Positions 17,804-26,608 are shown, counted from the first letter of the stretch. The stretch is DNA of 64,000 nucleotides from Burkholderia sp. D-99 (GCF_011605345.1 NZ_JAAOXM010000005.1:310001-374000); one strand, 5' to 3'. The notes: generated by a model from the letters alone, not told the origin. A program made the numbers and translations.

Positions 17804-18715
17804 ATGAACCGCCTCGAGTCGATGTCCCTGCTGGTGGCGGTGATCGATGCCGGTAGCATGTCGGCTGCCGCGCGCCAGCTCGGCATTCCGCTGGCGACCG
17901 TGAGCCGCAAGGTCGCCGAGCTCGAGTCCTACCTGAATACACGGCTGCTGCATCGCACGACGCGTCAACTGTCGTTGACCGAGGCGGGCGAGTCCTATGT
18001 CGCGGGTTGCCGGCGCATCCTTGACGACATCGCGGAAACCGAGCGCGCCGCCACCGGCGAATACGCTGCGCCGCGTGGCGAACTGATCGTCACGGCGCCG
18101 ATCGTGTTCGGGCGTCTGCATGTCGTGCCGGTGGTGGCTGCGTTTCTCGCGCAGTATCCCGAGATCGACGTGCGGCTGGTGCTGACCGACCGTGTCACCC
18201 ACCTGATGGAAGAGCAGATCGACGTTGCGCTGCGGATCGGCGAGTTGCCCGACAGCAGCTTCATGGCGACCCGCGTCGGCAGCGTGCGCCGCGTGATCTG
18301 CGCAAGCCCGGCTTACCTGGCGGCGCATGGCACACCCGTCGAACCGGCCGATCTGGCGCGGCATCAATGCATCACGTTCGAGGTGCTGGCGTCGCGGCGC
18401 GCGTGGGTGTTCGATGGCGAGAAGGGCGAGCTGACGGTGCCCGTGCACTCGCGCTTCGCGGTGAATACGGCCGAGGCGGCCATCGATGCAGCCGTGCTCG
18501 GCGTCGGGCTGATCCGCGTGTTGTCGTACCAGGTTGCGCAGGCGGTGCGCGATCGCACGCTGGAGGTGGTGCTCGACACGTTCGAATCGCAACCGCTGCC
18601 GGTCAGCCTGGTGCACAAGGGGCAGGCGCCGATGCCGCTGAAGCTGCGCGCATTCCTCGATTTCGTTGCGCCACGGCTGCGCGAACGGATCGCGGGGCTG
18701 GCGCCCGGTGGTTGA
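17804..18715 (+). CDS. LysR-family transcriptional regulator
   Basis: A 303-residue LysR protein. Residues 1-59 form the winged helix (MSAAARQLGIPLATVSRKVAELE, RLLHRTTRQLSLTEAG), followed by a substrate-binding domain of the kind in the AaeR/DmlR group (RGELIVTAPIVFGRLHVVPV, LRIGELPDSSFMATRVG). The ATG at 17804 has a GAGAGG-type ribosome site. It probably controls the divergent MFS gene; the ligand is unknown. Confidence 0.88.
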   Translation: MNRLESMSLLVAVIDAGSMSAAARQLGIPLATVSRKVAELESYLNTRLLHRTTRQLSLTEAGESYVAGCRRILDDIAETERAATGEYAAPRGELIVTAPIVFGRLHVVPVVAAFLAQYPEIDVRLVLTDRVTHLMEEQIDVALRIGELPDSSFMATRVGSVRRVICASPAYLAAHGTPVEPADLARHQCITFEVLASRRAWVFDGEKGELTVPVHSRFAVNTAEAAIDAAVLGVGLIRVLSYQVAQAVRDRTLEVVLDTFESQPLPVSLVHKGQAPMPLKLRAFLDFVAPRLRERIAGLAPGG

Positions 18716-18765
18716 TCGACCGGCCAAGGCAGCGGGTGGACGGCCACCGTGCGTCGATCGCCGCG

Positions 18766-19290
18766 CTATTCTCGCGAGAACAGGCGCCGCGGCGGCGGAT
18801 CGCCATTGCGCAGCAGCCAGATGCCGGCGAAGCCGTTGAGCAGCCCGGCAAGCAGCAGCCCCGCGCCCAGCATCAGCCTGAATTCCCATTCGTCCGACAT
18901 CACCGCGCCATTGAGGCGCGCGATGCCGGGAAAGGCCGGCGACACGCGCAGCCCGTCCTGCGCGAGCGCGCCGCAATACGTGTCCGTCTGCGCGTCGACG
19001 CGCGCAGGCGTCGGGTCGTGCTCGTCCGTCAGCGCATCGGCGGGCTGCCACACGGTGGAATATTCTCGTCCGGCGCCGTAGCGGAACCGCGCGCTGACTT
19101 CCCAGTACGCGGAGTGCCGGCCGTATTGCAGCGTCGCCGTGCATTGCTCGATGGTCGCCGGCACGCGCGGCCATGCCTGCGCGCGTCGCAGGATCACGGC
19201 ATCGGTCAACGTGAAGCCGCCCCACAGCACGACCGCGATGCCGATCGCGAGCAGGAAGCCGGATCTCAACCAGACGGAGAACGTTCTCAT
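18766..19290 (-). CDS. DUF3592-like membrane protein
   Basis: A 174-residue protein with one hydrophobic helix at each end (SGFLLAIGIAVVLWGGFTL and LMLGAGLLLAGLLNGFAGIWLL) and a soluble domain between them (WPRVPATIEQCTATLQYG, YSTVWQPADALT), as in DUF3592. The domain probably faces the periplasm. The ATG at 19290 was preferred to a GTG at 19314. Function unknown. Confidence 0.6.
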   Translation of the reverse strand: MRTFSVWLRSGFLLAIGIAVVLWGGFTLTDAVILRRAQAWPRVPATIEQCTATLQYGRHSAYWEVSARFRYGAGREYSTVWQPADALTDEHDPTPARVDAQTDTYCGALAQDGLRVSPAFPGIARLNGAVMSDEWEFRLMLGAGLLLAGLLNGFAGIWLLRNGDPPPRRLFSRE

Positions 19291-19344
19291 CGGACGGGCG
19301 AAGGAGCGGCGCACGAACCGGCGCGCGGGAGCGCCAAGCGTACC

Positions 19345-19373
19345 ACCGCGGCCGCATCAGCGCGGCCGTCGGT
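19345..19373 (-). terminator. GC-rich hairpin downstream of deoC
   Basis: On the minus strand ACCGaCGGCCGC, a six-base loop and GCGGCCGcGGT form a strong imperfect stem just after the deoC stop. There is no T-run, so rho-independent termination is uncertain. Confidence 0.35.
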
Positions 19374-19384
19374 AGTCCGCGTCG

Positions 19385-20065
19385 TCAATACGCCGACTCG
19401 CTGCTGCCCTGATCGGTGACGATCGCCACGCCCGAGCTCGTGCCGAGCCGCGTCGCGCCGGCCTCGATCATCGCCAGCGCGGCCGCGCGGTCGCGCACGC
19501 CGCCCGATGCCTTCACGCCGAGCACGGGGCCGACCGTGCGGCGCATCAGCGCGACATCCGCGAGCGTCGCGCCGCCGTGGCCGAACCCGGTCGACGTCTT
19601 CACGAACGCGACACCGAGGTCGCGGCACATCTCGCACACGCGCACCTTCTCGTCGTCGGTCAGCAGCCCCGTTTCGAGGATCACCTTGAGCGGCACCGCA
19701 CCGCAGGCGCGGTGCACGGCTTCGATGTCGGCCTTCACGTCGTCGGCGCGGCCGCTCTTCAGCGCGCCGATGTTGATCACCATGTCGATCTCGCCGGCGC
19801 CCGCCGCGATCGCGGCGGTGGCTTCGAATGCCTTGGCGGCCGACAGCCCCGCGCCGAGCGGAAACCCGACCACGGCACAGACGAGCACGCCGGTACCGGA
19901 CAGCTCGCGCGCGGCGAGCGGCACGTTCGCCGAATTCACGCAGACCGAGTAAAAACGATGCTCGGCCGCCTGGCGGCAGAGGTCGCGGATCTGCGCGTCG
20001 CTCGCGTCGGGCGCGAGCAGCGTGTGATCGATGGTTTGAGCGAGTTGGGCGTTGGAAAGCGGCAT
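19385..20065 (-). CDS. deoC: Deoxyribose-phosphate aldolase
   Basis: Cleaves 2-deoxy-D-ribose 5-phosphate to acetaldehyde and glyceraldehyde 3-phosphate. The 226-residue length is typical. The Schiff-base lysine is Lys156 in FVKTSTGFG, the assisting Lys185 lies in GVKASGGVRD, and the N-terminus has the family signature IDHTLLAP. It is divergent from the DeoR-family gene and belongs functionally with deoK/deoP/deoX on the far side of that gene. Confidence 0.95.
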   Translation of the reverse strand: MPLSNAQLAQTIDHTLLAPDASDAQIRDLCRQAAEHRFYSVCVNSANVPLAARELSGTGVLVCAVVGFPLGAGLSAAKAFEATAAIAAGAGEIDMVINIGALKSGRADDVKADIEAVHRACGAVPLKVILETGLLTDDEKVRVCEMCRDLGVAFVKTSTGFGHGGATLADVALMRRTVGPVLGVKASGGVRDRAAALAMIEAGATRLGTSSGVAIVTDQGSSESAY

Positions 20066-20111
20066 GTTTCAGGACTCCACGGATCGCGTGCCGGAAGGGC
20101 ACACGTAAAGT

Positions 20112-20140
20112 TGATGTTTTCACATCGGTTTGTTACAAAT
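20112..20140 (+). promoter_or_regulatory. Promoter/operator between deoC and the DeoR-family gene
   Basis: A plus-strand sigma70-like promoter: TTGATG (20112-20117), a 17-base spacer, TACAAA (20135-20140). The spacer holds most of a palindrome GATGTttucACATC-type element, read as GATGT-TTTC-ACATC at 20114-20127, containing TTTTCACA (20118-20125). A second palindrome TTTGTtACAAA covers 20130-20140. TTTTCACA recurs upstream of deoK, suggesting one regulator for both units. Confidence 0.5.
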
Positions 20141-20211
20141 ACGACATTCCGGCCGGGCCCGCGCGCCCGGCACGACAAGCGACGGATGCGGCGCGCACGC
20201 AGGATACTGGC

Positions 20212-20982
20212 ATGGAAACGAAGAAGGGCGAACGAATCAAGACACTGATGAACGTGCTGCAAGGGCAGAACGCGATTCATCTGAAGGAAGTCGCCGAGCT
20301 GTTCGGCGTATCGGAAATGACGATCCGCCGCGATCTCGCGGACAACCCGCACGGCCTCAGCCTGATCGGCGGCTACGTGACCCGCCATTTCGCCGCGCAG
20401 CGCAGCGATATCGGCGAGTACGTGGTCAGCGCCGAGAACAACCGGCAGACCGAGGAGAAGCGGCGCATCGGCAAGCTGGCCGCGCAGTTCGTGACGACCG
20501 GCGACACGATCTTCGTCGACTGCGGCTCGACCACGCCGTTCGTCGTCGACTTCATTCCGGACGACCTCGAATTCACCGCGGTCTGCAATTCGCTGAACGT
20601 GTTCGCGAAGCTGCAGCAGAAGCCGCATTGCAGCGTGATCCTGTGCGGCGGCGCGTACCACCGCAAGAACATGGTGTTCGAGTCGGTGGCCGAGACGGGC
20701 ATCCTCGACACGGTGCGCGTGTCGAAGGCGTTCATCTCCGCGGCCGGCGTGAGCGACCGTTGCGGCGTGACCTGCTTCAACTTCCACGAAGTCGACGCAA
20801 AGAAGAAGGTGATGGAGCGTGCGCAGAACCGCTTCCTGCTCGTCGACCACACGAAGTTCGACGAAGTGCGCGCGGCCTATTTCGCCGAACTGACCGACTT
20901 CAACTACGTGATCTCGGACGGGCAACTGAGCCGCCGCTACGAAACGACGATCCGCGAACACGGGATCGCGCTCGTGACCTGA
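20212..20982 (+). CDS. DeoR-family regulator of deoxyribose catabolism
   Basis: A 256-residue DeoR-type repressor, close in length to E. coli DeoR (252). Helix-turn-helix at residues 23-44 (HLKEVAELFGVSEMTIRRDL), then the DeoR sensor domain of the phosphosugar-binding isomerase fold (GDTIFVDCGSTTPFVVDFI; LVDHTKFDEVRAAYFAEL). The ATG at 20212 was chosen because the domain begins there. Flanked by deoC and deoXPK, it probably responds to deoxyribose or deoxyribose 5-phosphate; deoQ or deoR would be suitable names. Confidence 0.87.
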   Translation: METKKGERIKTLMNVLQGQNAIHLKEVAELFGVSEMTIRRDLADNPHGLSLIGGYVTRHFAAQRSDIGEYVVSAENNRQTEEKRRIGKLAAQFVTTGDTIFVDCGSTTPFVVDFIPDDLEFTAVCNSLNVFAKLQQKPHCSVILCGGAYHRKNMVFESVAETGILDTVRVSKAFISAAGVSDRCGVTCFNFHEVDAKKKVMERAQNRFLLVDHTKFDEVRAAYFAELTDFNYVISDGQLSRRYETTIREHGIALVT

Positions 20983-21016
20983 CGCCGCGCGGGCGGGCAT
21001 CGCGCTTTGCATCGCA

Positions 21017-22075
21017 TCAAGCATTGCGTGCTTCCGCCGCGCTCAGGTAGCCGGTGACGACTTCGAAGCGGCGCGTCGCGCCCGGCGCGAGTGTCGCGAC
21101 ATGGCCCTTGCGGCGTTCGGCCTGATAACCCTCCGGCTCGCAGGTCGACGGCAGCGCGAACGCGGCGACCTGCTGGTCCGCGTTGTGCAGGATCCAGCGC
21201 GTCGCATGCGGGAATTGCTCGGGGCGGTACGCGGTGTGGAATGCGCCGCCATCCGGATGCTCGAGCCGGAAATGCGCGACGCCGTTGGCATCCGTTTCCG
21301 CACCGTTCATGAAGAACACGATCTCCGGGTCGTACAGCGCGGGCGCATCTAGCATCTGAAGCCGCTCCGGCTCGCGCGCGAGCGTGGCCGTGTAGTCGCG
21401 CCATGCGGCGGTCGGCTTCACGTGCGCGGGCACGCTGTCGCGCAGCCGCAGCCCGCCGTGCGACAGCGACTGCACGAAACGCCCGCCCGGCACGTACGCG
21501 TAGTTCAGGTGCGCCATGTACATCAGGTCCATCGGCGCGCCGCCGAGATTCGTCACGTCCATCGCGATCGTCATCTGCGCATCGTGCTCGGCGAGCTGCA
21601 CCGACGGACGCGCCGCATAGTGGCTGCCGAAACCCTGCACGTATTCGTACTCGCCGGTCACTTCGACGATCGCACCGCGTGCATCCGCGTCGACGACGAG
21701 GCTCGCGCGATCCATCGGCGCGCACGGCATCTCGCCGTGCAGCGCGTGCGTGTCGTCCGGCCCCGGGCAGCCGTTGCGCAGCAACCCGCTGTGGAACATG
21801 AAGCAGCCGTAGGTATCGATGATCGATGATGCGCGTTTCGGTTGCCGGAACATGTGCTTCATCGTCAGGTCGCGGCCGTCGAACGCGGCGGCCCAGATCA
21901 TCTGGCCGAGATACGGCAGCACGACGAGGTGGCCGCGCCGGTTCTCGAGCTTCAGCGCCTCGACGCCGGACGGATACGCGAACGCGGTGACGGTCACGCC
22001 GTCGGTGCGGTACAGCGTGCGCGGCGTGTCGCGGAAGTCGTCGCGCCGCAGTTCGATCTCGCCTCGCATGCTCAT
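21017..22075 (-). CDS. deoX: DeoX-like DUF4432 (aldose 1-epimerase superfamily) protein
   Basis: A 352-residue protein of the galactose-mutarotase fold, DUF4432 branch (GVEALKLENRRGHLVVLPYLGQMIW, FMFHSGLLRNGCPGPDD, LHGEMPCAP). Salmonella DeoX, encoded beside deoK and deoP, belongs to the same group; its exact reaction is unsettled, anomer interconversion of deoxyribose being the natural guess. The ATG at 22075 overlaps the deoP stop (ATGA). It converges with the DeoR-family gene, 34 bases apart. Confidence 0.75.
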   Translation of the reverse strand: MSMRGEIELRRDDFRDTPRTLYRTDGVTVTAFAYPSGVEALKLENRRGHLVVLPYLGQMIWAAAFDGRDLTMKHMFRQPKRASSIIDTYGCFMFHSGLLRNGCPGPDDTHALHGEMPCAPMDRASLVVDADARGAIVEVTGEYEYVQGFGSHYAARPSVQLAEHDAQMTIAMDVTNLGGAPMDLMYMAHLNYAYVPGGRFVQSLSHGGLRLRDSVPAHVKPTAAWRDYTATLAREPERLQMLDAPALYDPEIVFFMNGAETDANGVAHFRLEHPDGGAFHTAYRPEQFPHATRWILHNADQQVAAFALPSTCEPEGYQAERRKGHVATLAPGATRRFEVVTGYLSAAEARNA

Positions 22076-23445
22076 GCTCCCGACGTGTTGCGCGTGGCGG
22101 CGTAGCGCGCGGGCGCGTGGCCGTCGGCGGCTGCGTCGGGCGTCGCGGCCGGCAGGTGGCGCAGGCAGTAGAAGCCGTAGTAGACGATCACGACGAAGCA
22201 CGCGAGCGGCACGACGAATGCGAGCTGCATGTTGCCGCCCGTGTGATCGGAGATCAGCCCCTGGATCAGCGGCACGACCGCGCCGCCGACGATGCTCATC
22301 ACGAGGATCGAGCCGCCGTATTCGGTGTCCTTGCCGAGCCCGTCGATCGTGAGGCCGTAGATGGTCGGCCAGCACGGGCCGAGGAACACGCTCACGCCCA
22401 CGGCCGCATAGACGGCCGTGATGTTGTGCACGCTGATCGTGTACGCGAGCAGCGCGATGCACAGGATGCCGTAGACGATCAGCACCTTGGCCGGGCCGAC
22501 GCGCTTCATCACGAGCGTGGCGATCAGCTTGCCGACGAAGAACGCGAAGAACGTCGCGAGCAGGTAGTGCGACGCGCCGCGCTCGGTGAGGCCGCCGATC
22601 TGCATCGCGAGCCGGATCGTGAAGCTCCACACGCCGACCTGCGCGCCGACATACAGGAACTGCGCGACCACGCCCGCGACGAAGCGCCGGTTGCCGAACA
22701 GGCGCGCGAGCGTGCCGCGCGCGTCGATCTTGTGCGTGGCCGCGCTCGGGCCGTTGCCCTTGCACGCCGGATACGGTGTCAACGCGAACACGATGAACAC
22801 GGCGACGAGCACGACGATCAGCCACTTGTACGGTTCGAGCGTGGCCTGGATCATCGCGAGCTGGTGCACGTGGGCTTCGGCCGCCGACATCGCCGCGAGC
22901 TGCGCATGCGACGCATCGCCTTCCTTGAAGATCAGCAAGCTGCCCATGTAGACGCCGGCCATCGCGCCGAACGGATAGAACGTCTGCGAGATGTTCAGCC
23001 GGCGCGTGCTGGTGTCGCGCGGGCCCATCAGCGTCGAATACGAGTTCGACGCGGTTTCGAGGAACGACAGGCCCGCCGCGATCACGAACAGCGCGACGAG
23101 GAACATCCCGTATTTCGCCATCGACGCGGCCGGGAAGAACAGCAGGCAGCCGGTCGTGTAGAGCAGCAGGCCGACGAGGATCGTCGTCTTGTAGCTGAAC
23201 TTCTTCACGACGGTCGCGGCCGGAATCGCGAGGAAGAAGTAGCCGAGATAGAACGCGGACTGCACGAATGCCGATTCGAAATCGGACAGGAAGAACGACT
23301 TCTTGAATTGCGCGATCAGCACGTCGTTCAGGTTCGCGGCGGTGCCCCACAGCGCGAACAGGCAGCACAGCAGCGTGAATGCGAAGAGCGGCGTGCGGTT
23401 CAGGTAATAGCCGTCGGGGGTGTGTTCGATCCTGGCTCGGCTCAT
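22072..23445 (-). CDS. deoP: DeoP-like deoxyribose permease (FucP-family MFS)
   Basis: A 457-residue, 12-helix sugar:proton symporter of the FucP family (NLNDVLIAQFKKSFFLSDFESAFVQS near residues 38-63, SNSYSTLMGP, GPCWPTIYGLTIDGLG). Salmonella DeoP is a FucP relative that imports 2-deoxy-D-ribose; the position between deoK and deoX supports the same substrate here. An L-fucose role is less likely because no fucose catabolic gene is present. Confidence 0.82.
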   Translation of the reverse strand: MSRARIEHTPDGYYLNRTPLFAFTLLCCLFALWGTAANLNDVLIAQFKKSFFLSDFESAFVQSAFYLGYFFLAIPAATVVKKFSYKTTILVGLLLYTTGCLLFFPAASMAKYGMFLVALFVIAAGLSFLETASNSYSTLMGPRDTSTRRLNISQTFYPFGAMAGVYMGSLLIFKEGDASHAQLAAMSAAEAHVHQLAMIQATLEPYKWLIVVLVAVFIVFALTPYPACKGNGPSAATHKIDARGTLARLFGNRRFVAGVVAQFLYVGAQVGVWSFTIRLAMQIGGLTERGASHYLLATFFAFFVGKLIATLVMKRVGPAKVLIVYGILCIALLAYTISVHNITAVYAAVGVSVFLGPCWPTIYGLTIDGLGKDTEYGGSILVMSIVGGAVVPLIQGLISDHTGGNMQLAFVVPLACFVVIVYYGFYCLRHLPAATPDAAADGHAPARYAATRNTSGA

Positions 23446-23486
23446 GGGTGTCTCCTTCCCAATTGTCTCGTCGATGAAGGCGCCGT

Positions 23487-24413
23487 TCAGATGCCGGCGT
23501 CGCGGAGGAAGCGTTCGAAGGTCGCGGTGTCGGCGTACGACTTCTGCGTGCCGAGGCCCGTGACCGAATGCGCGGCGTACGCGGACGCGTAACGCATCGC
23601 GTCGAGCGCGTCGCGCGACGCGGCGTAGCAGCGCGCGAAGCAGCCGATATACGCATCGCCGGCGCCCGTCGTGTCACGCGCGTCGACCGGCACGCCGGGC
23701 ACGTGCCGCACGCCGTCGCGCGAAACCAGCAGCGAACCGTTGCTGCCGAGCGTGACGAGCACGTGCTTCAGCCCGCGCGCGACCAGCGCTTCGGCGGCAC
23801 GCGCTGCGGTGTCGAACGAATCGACCGGCATGCCCGACACGATCGCGAGCTCGGTTTCGTTCGGCACGAAGAATTCGACGGTGCGGATCCGCTCGAAATC
23901 GAGATCGGCCACCGCGGGCGCGGGGTTCAGCAGCACGGGGATGCCGTGGCGCGCGCCGAATTCGATCGCGTGATAGACGGTGTCGAGCTCGATCTCGAGC
24001 TGCAGCACGATCAGTGCGCATTCGGCGAGCTGCGGCGCGGCCGCATCGATGTCGGCCGGCGTCAGGTGGCGGTTCGCGCCCTTGACGATCAGGATGCTGT
24101 TGCTCGAATCGGGTTCGACGAAGATCGGCGCGACGCCGCTCGGCACGCCGGCGACCTTGCGCACGTGCGTGGTGTCGATGCCTTCGCGCTCGAAGTTGCG
24201 GATCGTGTTGTCGGCGAATACGTCGTCGCCGACCTTCGTGACCATCACGACGCGCGCGCCGAGGCGGGCGGCCGCGACCGCCTGGTTCGCCCCCTTGCCG
24301 CCGCAGCCGAGCTCGAAATTCGGCGCCTCGAGCGTTTCGCCCCGGGCGGGCATGCGTGCGACGTAGGTCACGAGGTCGACCATGTTGCTGCCGATGACGG
24401 CGATTGTCTCCAT
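23487..24413 (-). CDS. deoK: Deoxyribokinase (ribokinase/PfkB family)
   Basis: Phosphorylates 2-deoxy-D-ribose to deoxyribose 5-phosphate, the DeoC substrate. The 308-residue PfkB-family kinase has GCGGKGANQAVAA (residues 36-48) and DTTGAGDAY (247-255) with catalytic Asp253. The ATG at 24413 removes an upstream extension lacking family similarity. Sequence alone cannot separate deoxyribokinase from ribokinase; the call rests on the deoP, deoX, deoC and DeoR-family neighbours. First gene of the deoK-deoP-deoX unit. Confidence 0.82.
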   Translation of the reverse strand: METIAVIGSNMVDLVTYVARMPARGETLEAPNFELGCGGKGANQAVAAARLGARVVMVTKVGDDVFADNTIRNFEREGIDTTHVRKVAGVPSGVAPIFVEPDSSNSILIVKGANRHLTPADIDAAAPQLAECALIVLQLEIELDTVYHAIEFGARHGIPVLLNPAPAVADLDFERIRTVEFFVPNETELAIVSGMPVDSFDTAARAAEALVARGLKHVLVTLGSNGSLLVSRDGVRHVPGVPVDARDTTGAGDAYIGCFARCYAASRDALDAMRYASAYAAHSVTGLGTQKSYADTATFERFLRDAGI

Positions 24414-24470
24414 CTGCGTCTCTTCCTTGGTATGGGGTGCGCTGCACGCGTGGGTGGCGGCATGCACAAT

Positions 24471-24505
24471 GTGATAATAAAATCACATTCAGTGTGAAAA
24501 TGCAA
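24471..24505 (-). promoter_or_regulatory. deoK promoter with overlapping palindromic operator
   Basis: Minus-strand promoter: TTGCAT (24505-24500), a 17-base spacer, TTTTAT (24482-24477). The palindrome GTGATaataaaATCAC (24471-24486) covers the -10, and CACAttcagTGTG (24484-24496) lies in the spacer. TTTTCACA on the minus strand (24500-24493) matches the element in front of deoC. The arrangement suits repression by the DeoR-family protein. Confidence 0.5.
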
Positions 24506-24775
24506 TCATATGAAGTTAGGAAGGTTGCGCCTGGTGGGGAAGGGGAGGCGCAATATGGGTGCGGAACGGGCTGCGCGGTGATCGCCGCAGGTTGTTTCGC
24601 TGTCGGCCTCGCGACAATCGGCGAGCTGCCAGGCAAAACAGGGGTGACGAGCATGCCCTCGAACGCGGCGGTTGTGATCGCCCGTTCGTGAAAGACGTGA
24701 TTCCCGGAATTCGGCGGCGGATCGTGGAAGAAGTACGGGGCGGCAAGCCGATACGCCATCAGCGCAAAGCGGAGC
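24506..24775. other. Intergenic stretch with no recognised gene
   Basis: Open frames exist on both strands, including a plus-strand run reading VKDVIPGIRRRIVEEVRGG, but none has a recognised domain. It directly abuts the IS-like remnant at 24776 and may be the debris of an interrupted gene. Confidence 0.3.
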
Positions 24776-25105
24776 TGTGGCATGAATCGAGTGTGAGGGC
24801 GAAGTGGCCGTCATGTAGACGGCCTCAGGCAATGCGATCGACTCGGCGGGGGATGCCAAGGACGGCTTCATCGATTCACACCGTGACGTTACCTCGATTG
24901 ATCAGGTTGGCGTTGTGTGCCGGCCAGTTCCTCACACGGTACCGGGCCCTCGGCTCGCACGTCTTGCTTGTGCCCCTGTGCATCTTCTCGAAACCGGAAA
25001 TCGAGAATTTGCGCAGGAACCCGAAGTGTTGACAGGTCCGCCGGACCGGGCTGTTGTGCGTCAACGTCAGCCAGCGGCATGCCCACCCGATTGATGCAAC
25101 AACGC
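24776..25105. mobile_element. Internally deleted IS-like remnant A
   Basis: The left end reads ATCGAGTGTGAGGGCGAAG followed by TGGCCGTCATGTAGACGGCC; the right end, on the minus strand, reads GCGTTGTTGCATCAATCGGG. Both ends align by eye with remnant B at 26424-26608 in opposite orientation. The GTTGTTGCATAAATCG-type terminus resembles IS5-family elements common in Burkholderia. About 330 bases remain, too short for a transposase; minus-strand frames here (94 and 65 codons) have no convincing domain. The family assignment is from memory. Confidence 0.5.
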
Positions 25106-25164
25106 TACGCCAGCCCAGTGCCGCCAGACCCGAGCGCACGGCAAACGCGCGCAAGGTCACGTAC

Positions 25165-25842
25165 CTAAACGGTCAAGCGGAAGATGTCGACACGTAAATA
25201 TTTGAGTATCTCGTAATACCAGCCTATTGTTTGATTCCCTTTCCACGATTTAATCTCCGCCCACTGATTTACATTCTGGATATTCCAGCAGGCAACTGAA
25301 TCGAGCTCATTGTCCTCCGGCCACGGTGAAATATTTTCATTCTTGACATAATTCATGACCTGCGATCGCTTCGTATATTTTTCGTTGATTATTTGGGCAA
25401 CGATCTTATTTGAATTTGGCATGGATTTCGACGAGATCGCAGTGTACGCGCTCGCTACGTCCCCAACCTTCACACGAAAATATGCGGCGGAATACAAATC
25501 GTTTTCGAAGGAATGTGTTCTTATCCCGTCAGATCCGTCAATCGGCGGCAAGCTAACGCCGGTCTCTTCCAGGAATTCGCGCCTGGCGCACTTCTCCGTA
25601 TCGCCTTCGTCGTTTGCACCGCCAGGCAGCGCATTCAGTCCGCCGCCCTTTTTTTGGGTCAAATCAATTCCGTTGTAATTGACCGTTTGTCCATTTTCAC
25701 TTAAAAAATAGTATGCCCTCGTCCGTTTCCAGGCTATAAGAAATGTACCGACCTTGTCGTACAAGACAGCATAAGCAGGAGGTTTGGCCTTTGCAGCGGA
25801 CATACCATCCTCATCGTACGTAACTACCGGATCAGAAGTCAT
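25165..25842 (-). CDS. Nudix-hydrolase-like protein, foreign composition
   Basis: A 225-residue protein with a Nudix-like box at residues 74-96: PGGANDEGDT, then REFLEETGV. Spacing from the Gly to the REuxEE core is one residue shorter than the canonical box, and Asp replaces the first Glu, so activity is uncertain. The N-terminal half reads like a Nudix sheet (AYAVLYDKVGTFLIAWKR). The gene is clearly AT-richer than its neighbours and sits between two inverted IS-like remnants, so it was probably acquired. The ATG at 25842 was chosen; longer frames run into the decayed upstream gene. Confidence 0.7.
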   Translation of the reverse strand: MTSDPVVTYDEDGMSAAKAKPPAYAVLYDKVGTFLIAWKRTRAYYFLSENGQTVNYNGIDLTQKKGGGLNALPGGANDEGDTEKCARREFLEETGVSLPPIDGSDGIRTHSFENDLYSAAYFRVKVGDVASAYTAISSKSMPNSNKIVAQIINEKYTKRSQVMNYVKNENISPWPEDNELDSVACWNIQNVNQWAEIKSWKGNQTIGWYYEILKYLRVDIFRLTV

Positions 25843-25855
25843 GATCGCCCTCAAT

Positions 25856-26387
25856 TTATGATCTGAATTGAAATGCCGCCCGGTGCGCAACCGGCGTCGC
25901 GCGGCATGACTGGTACAGCGCATTGCTTCGCGAGCGCCCGGACTCAGGCCAATTCCGGCGCCGCATCCACTCGTCGGCGATGGTGGCAAAATCACCGGCC
26001 GTCCGGCCATCGATCCAGCCCACCATGTTGGCCCTGACCGTCTCGTTGCTTCGACAGCCGATGTTGGCGGCCGCACGGCCACCGACATGAATGCCGTAGA
26101 TGCGCCACTGGCCGGCGTCATTCCTAGCGACGATCGCGGAACCGTTTTGCCCCTGCGCGGTGGAAATCCTGTCGCTCAGGAGGGGCGGCGTGACGTCGGT
26201 CTGTGACCCGATGGCAGCCCACATGGTTTTGCTTTCCTGATAGGCAATCACACCGTTCTTCGCACAAGGCCTGTTTCAGCGCGCAACCATCTAATTGCTC
26301 CTGTGACATCGGTTTTAGACGCGACGCGTGAAATACCGCGCCCGATATAAGTATCCCGCCGCGTACAGCAAATCCATTACATCCCAT
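25856..26387 (-). pseudogene. Frameshifted V8/trypsin-like serine protease remnant
   Basis: Two overlapping frames form one decayed gene. The downstream frame (26251-25856) contains TAQGQNGSAIVARND and WRIYGIHVGGRAAANIG, followed by VRANMVGWIDG. This is the order around the catalytic serine of V8-like S1 proteases, except that GxSGS is GQNGS, so the nucleophile would be Asn. The upstream frame (26387 to about 26260) supplies the start but is one base out of register. The His/Asp part of the triad is not recognisable. The gene ends 13 bases before the Nudix start. Confidence 0.45.
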
Positions 26388-26423
26388 TACGGCGTGACGC
26401 TACAACCAGGCTGCCCCGATCAG

Positions 26424-26608
26424 GGGCGTTGTTGCATAAATCGGGCGGGACCGCGGTCGGCTGGCGCTGACGCATGACAGTCCGGTTCGGTGTCTCTGTT
26501 ATGACTTGCGGGTAGTCGCGTGGAGAACCTCGTGCGTCCGCAATCTGTTCGCATTGCCCGAGGTCATCAACATGACGGCCACTTCGTCCTCACGCTCGAT
26601 TTATGCAA
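26424..26608. mobile_element. Internally deleted IS-like remnant B
   Basis: The left end reads GGCGTTGTTGCATAAATCGG on the plus strand; the right end, on the minus strand, reads ATCGAGCGTGAGGACGAAG then TGGCCGTCATGTTGATGACC. These are the two ends seen in remnant A, inverted relative to it. Only about 185 bases separate the ends, so the transposase is gone. Together the pair brackets the Nudix/protease segment like a degenerate composite element. Confidence 0.5.

Noticed and set aside
21017..23677. An 886-codon minus-strand open frame spanning deoX, deoP and upstream
   Set aside because: Only its last 352 codons (deoX) show homology; the rest is an out-of-frame reading of deoP and part of deoK.
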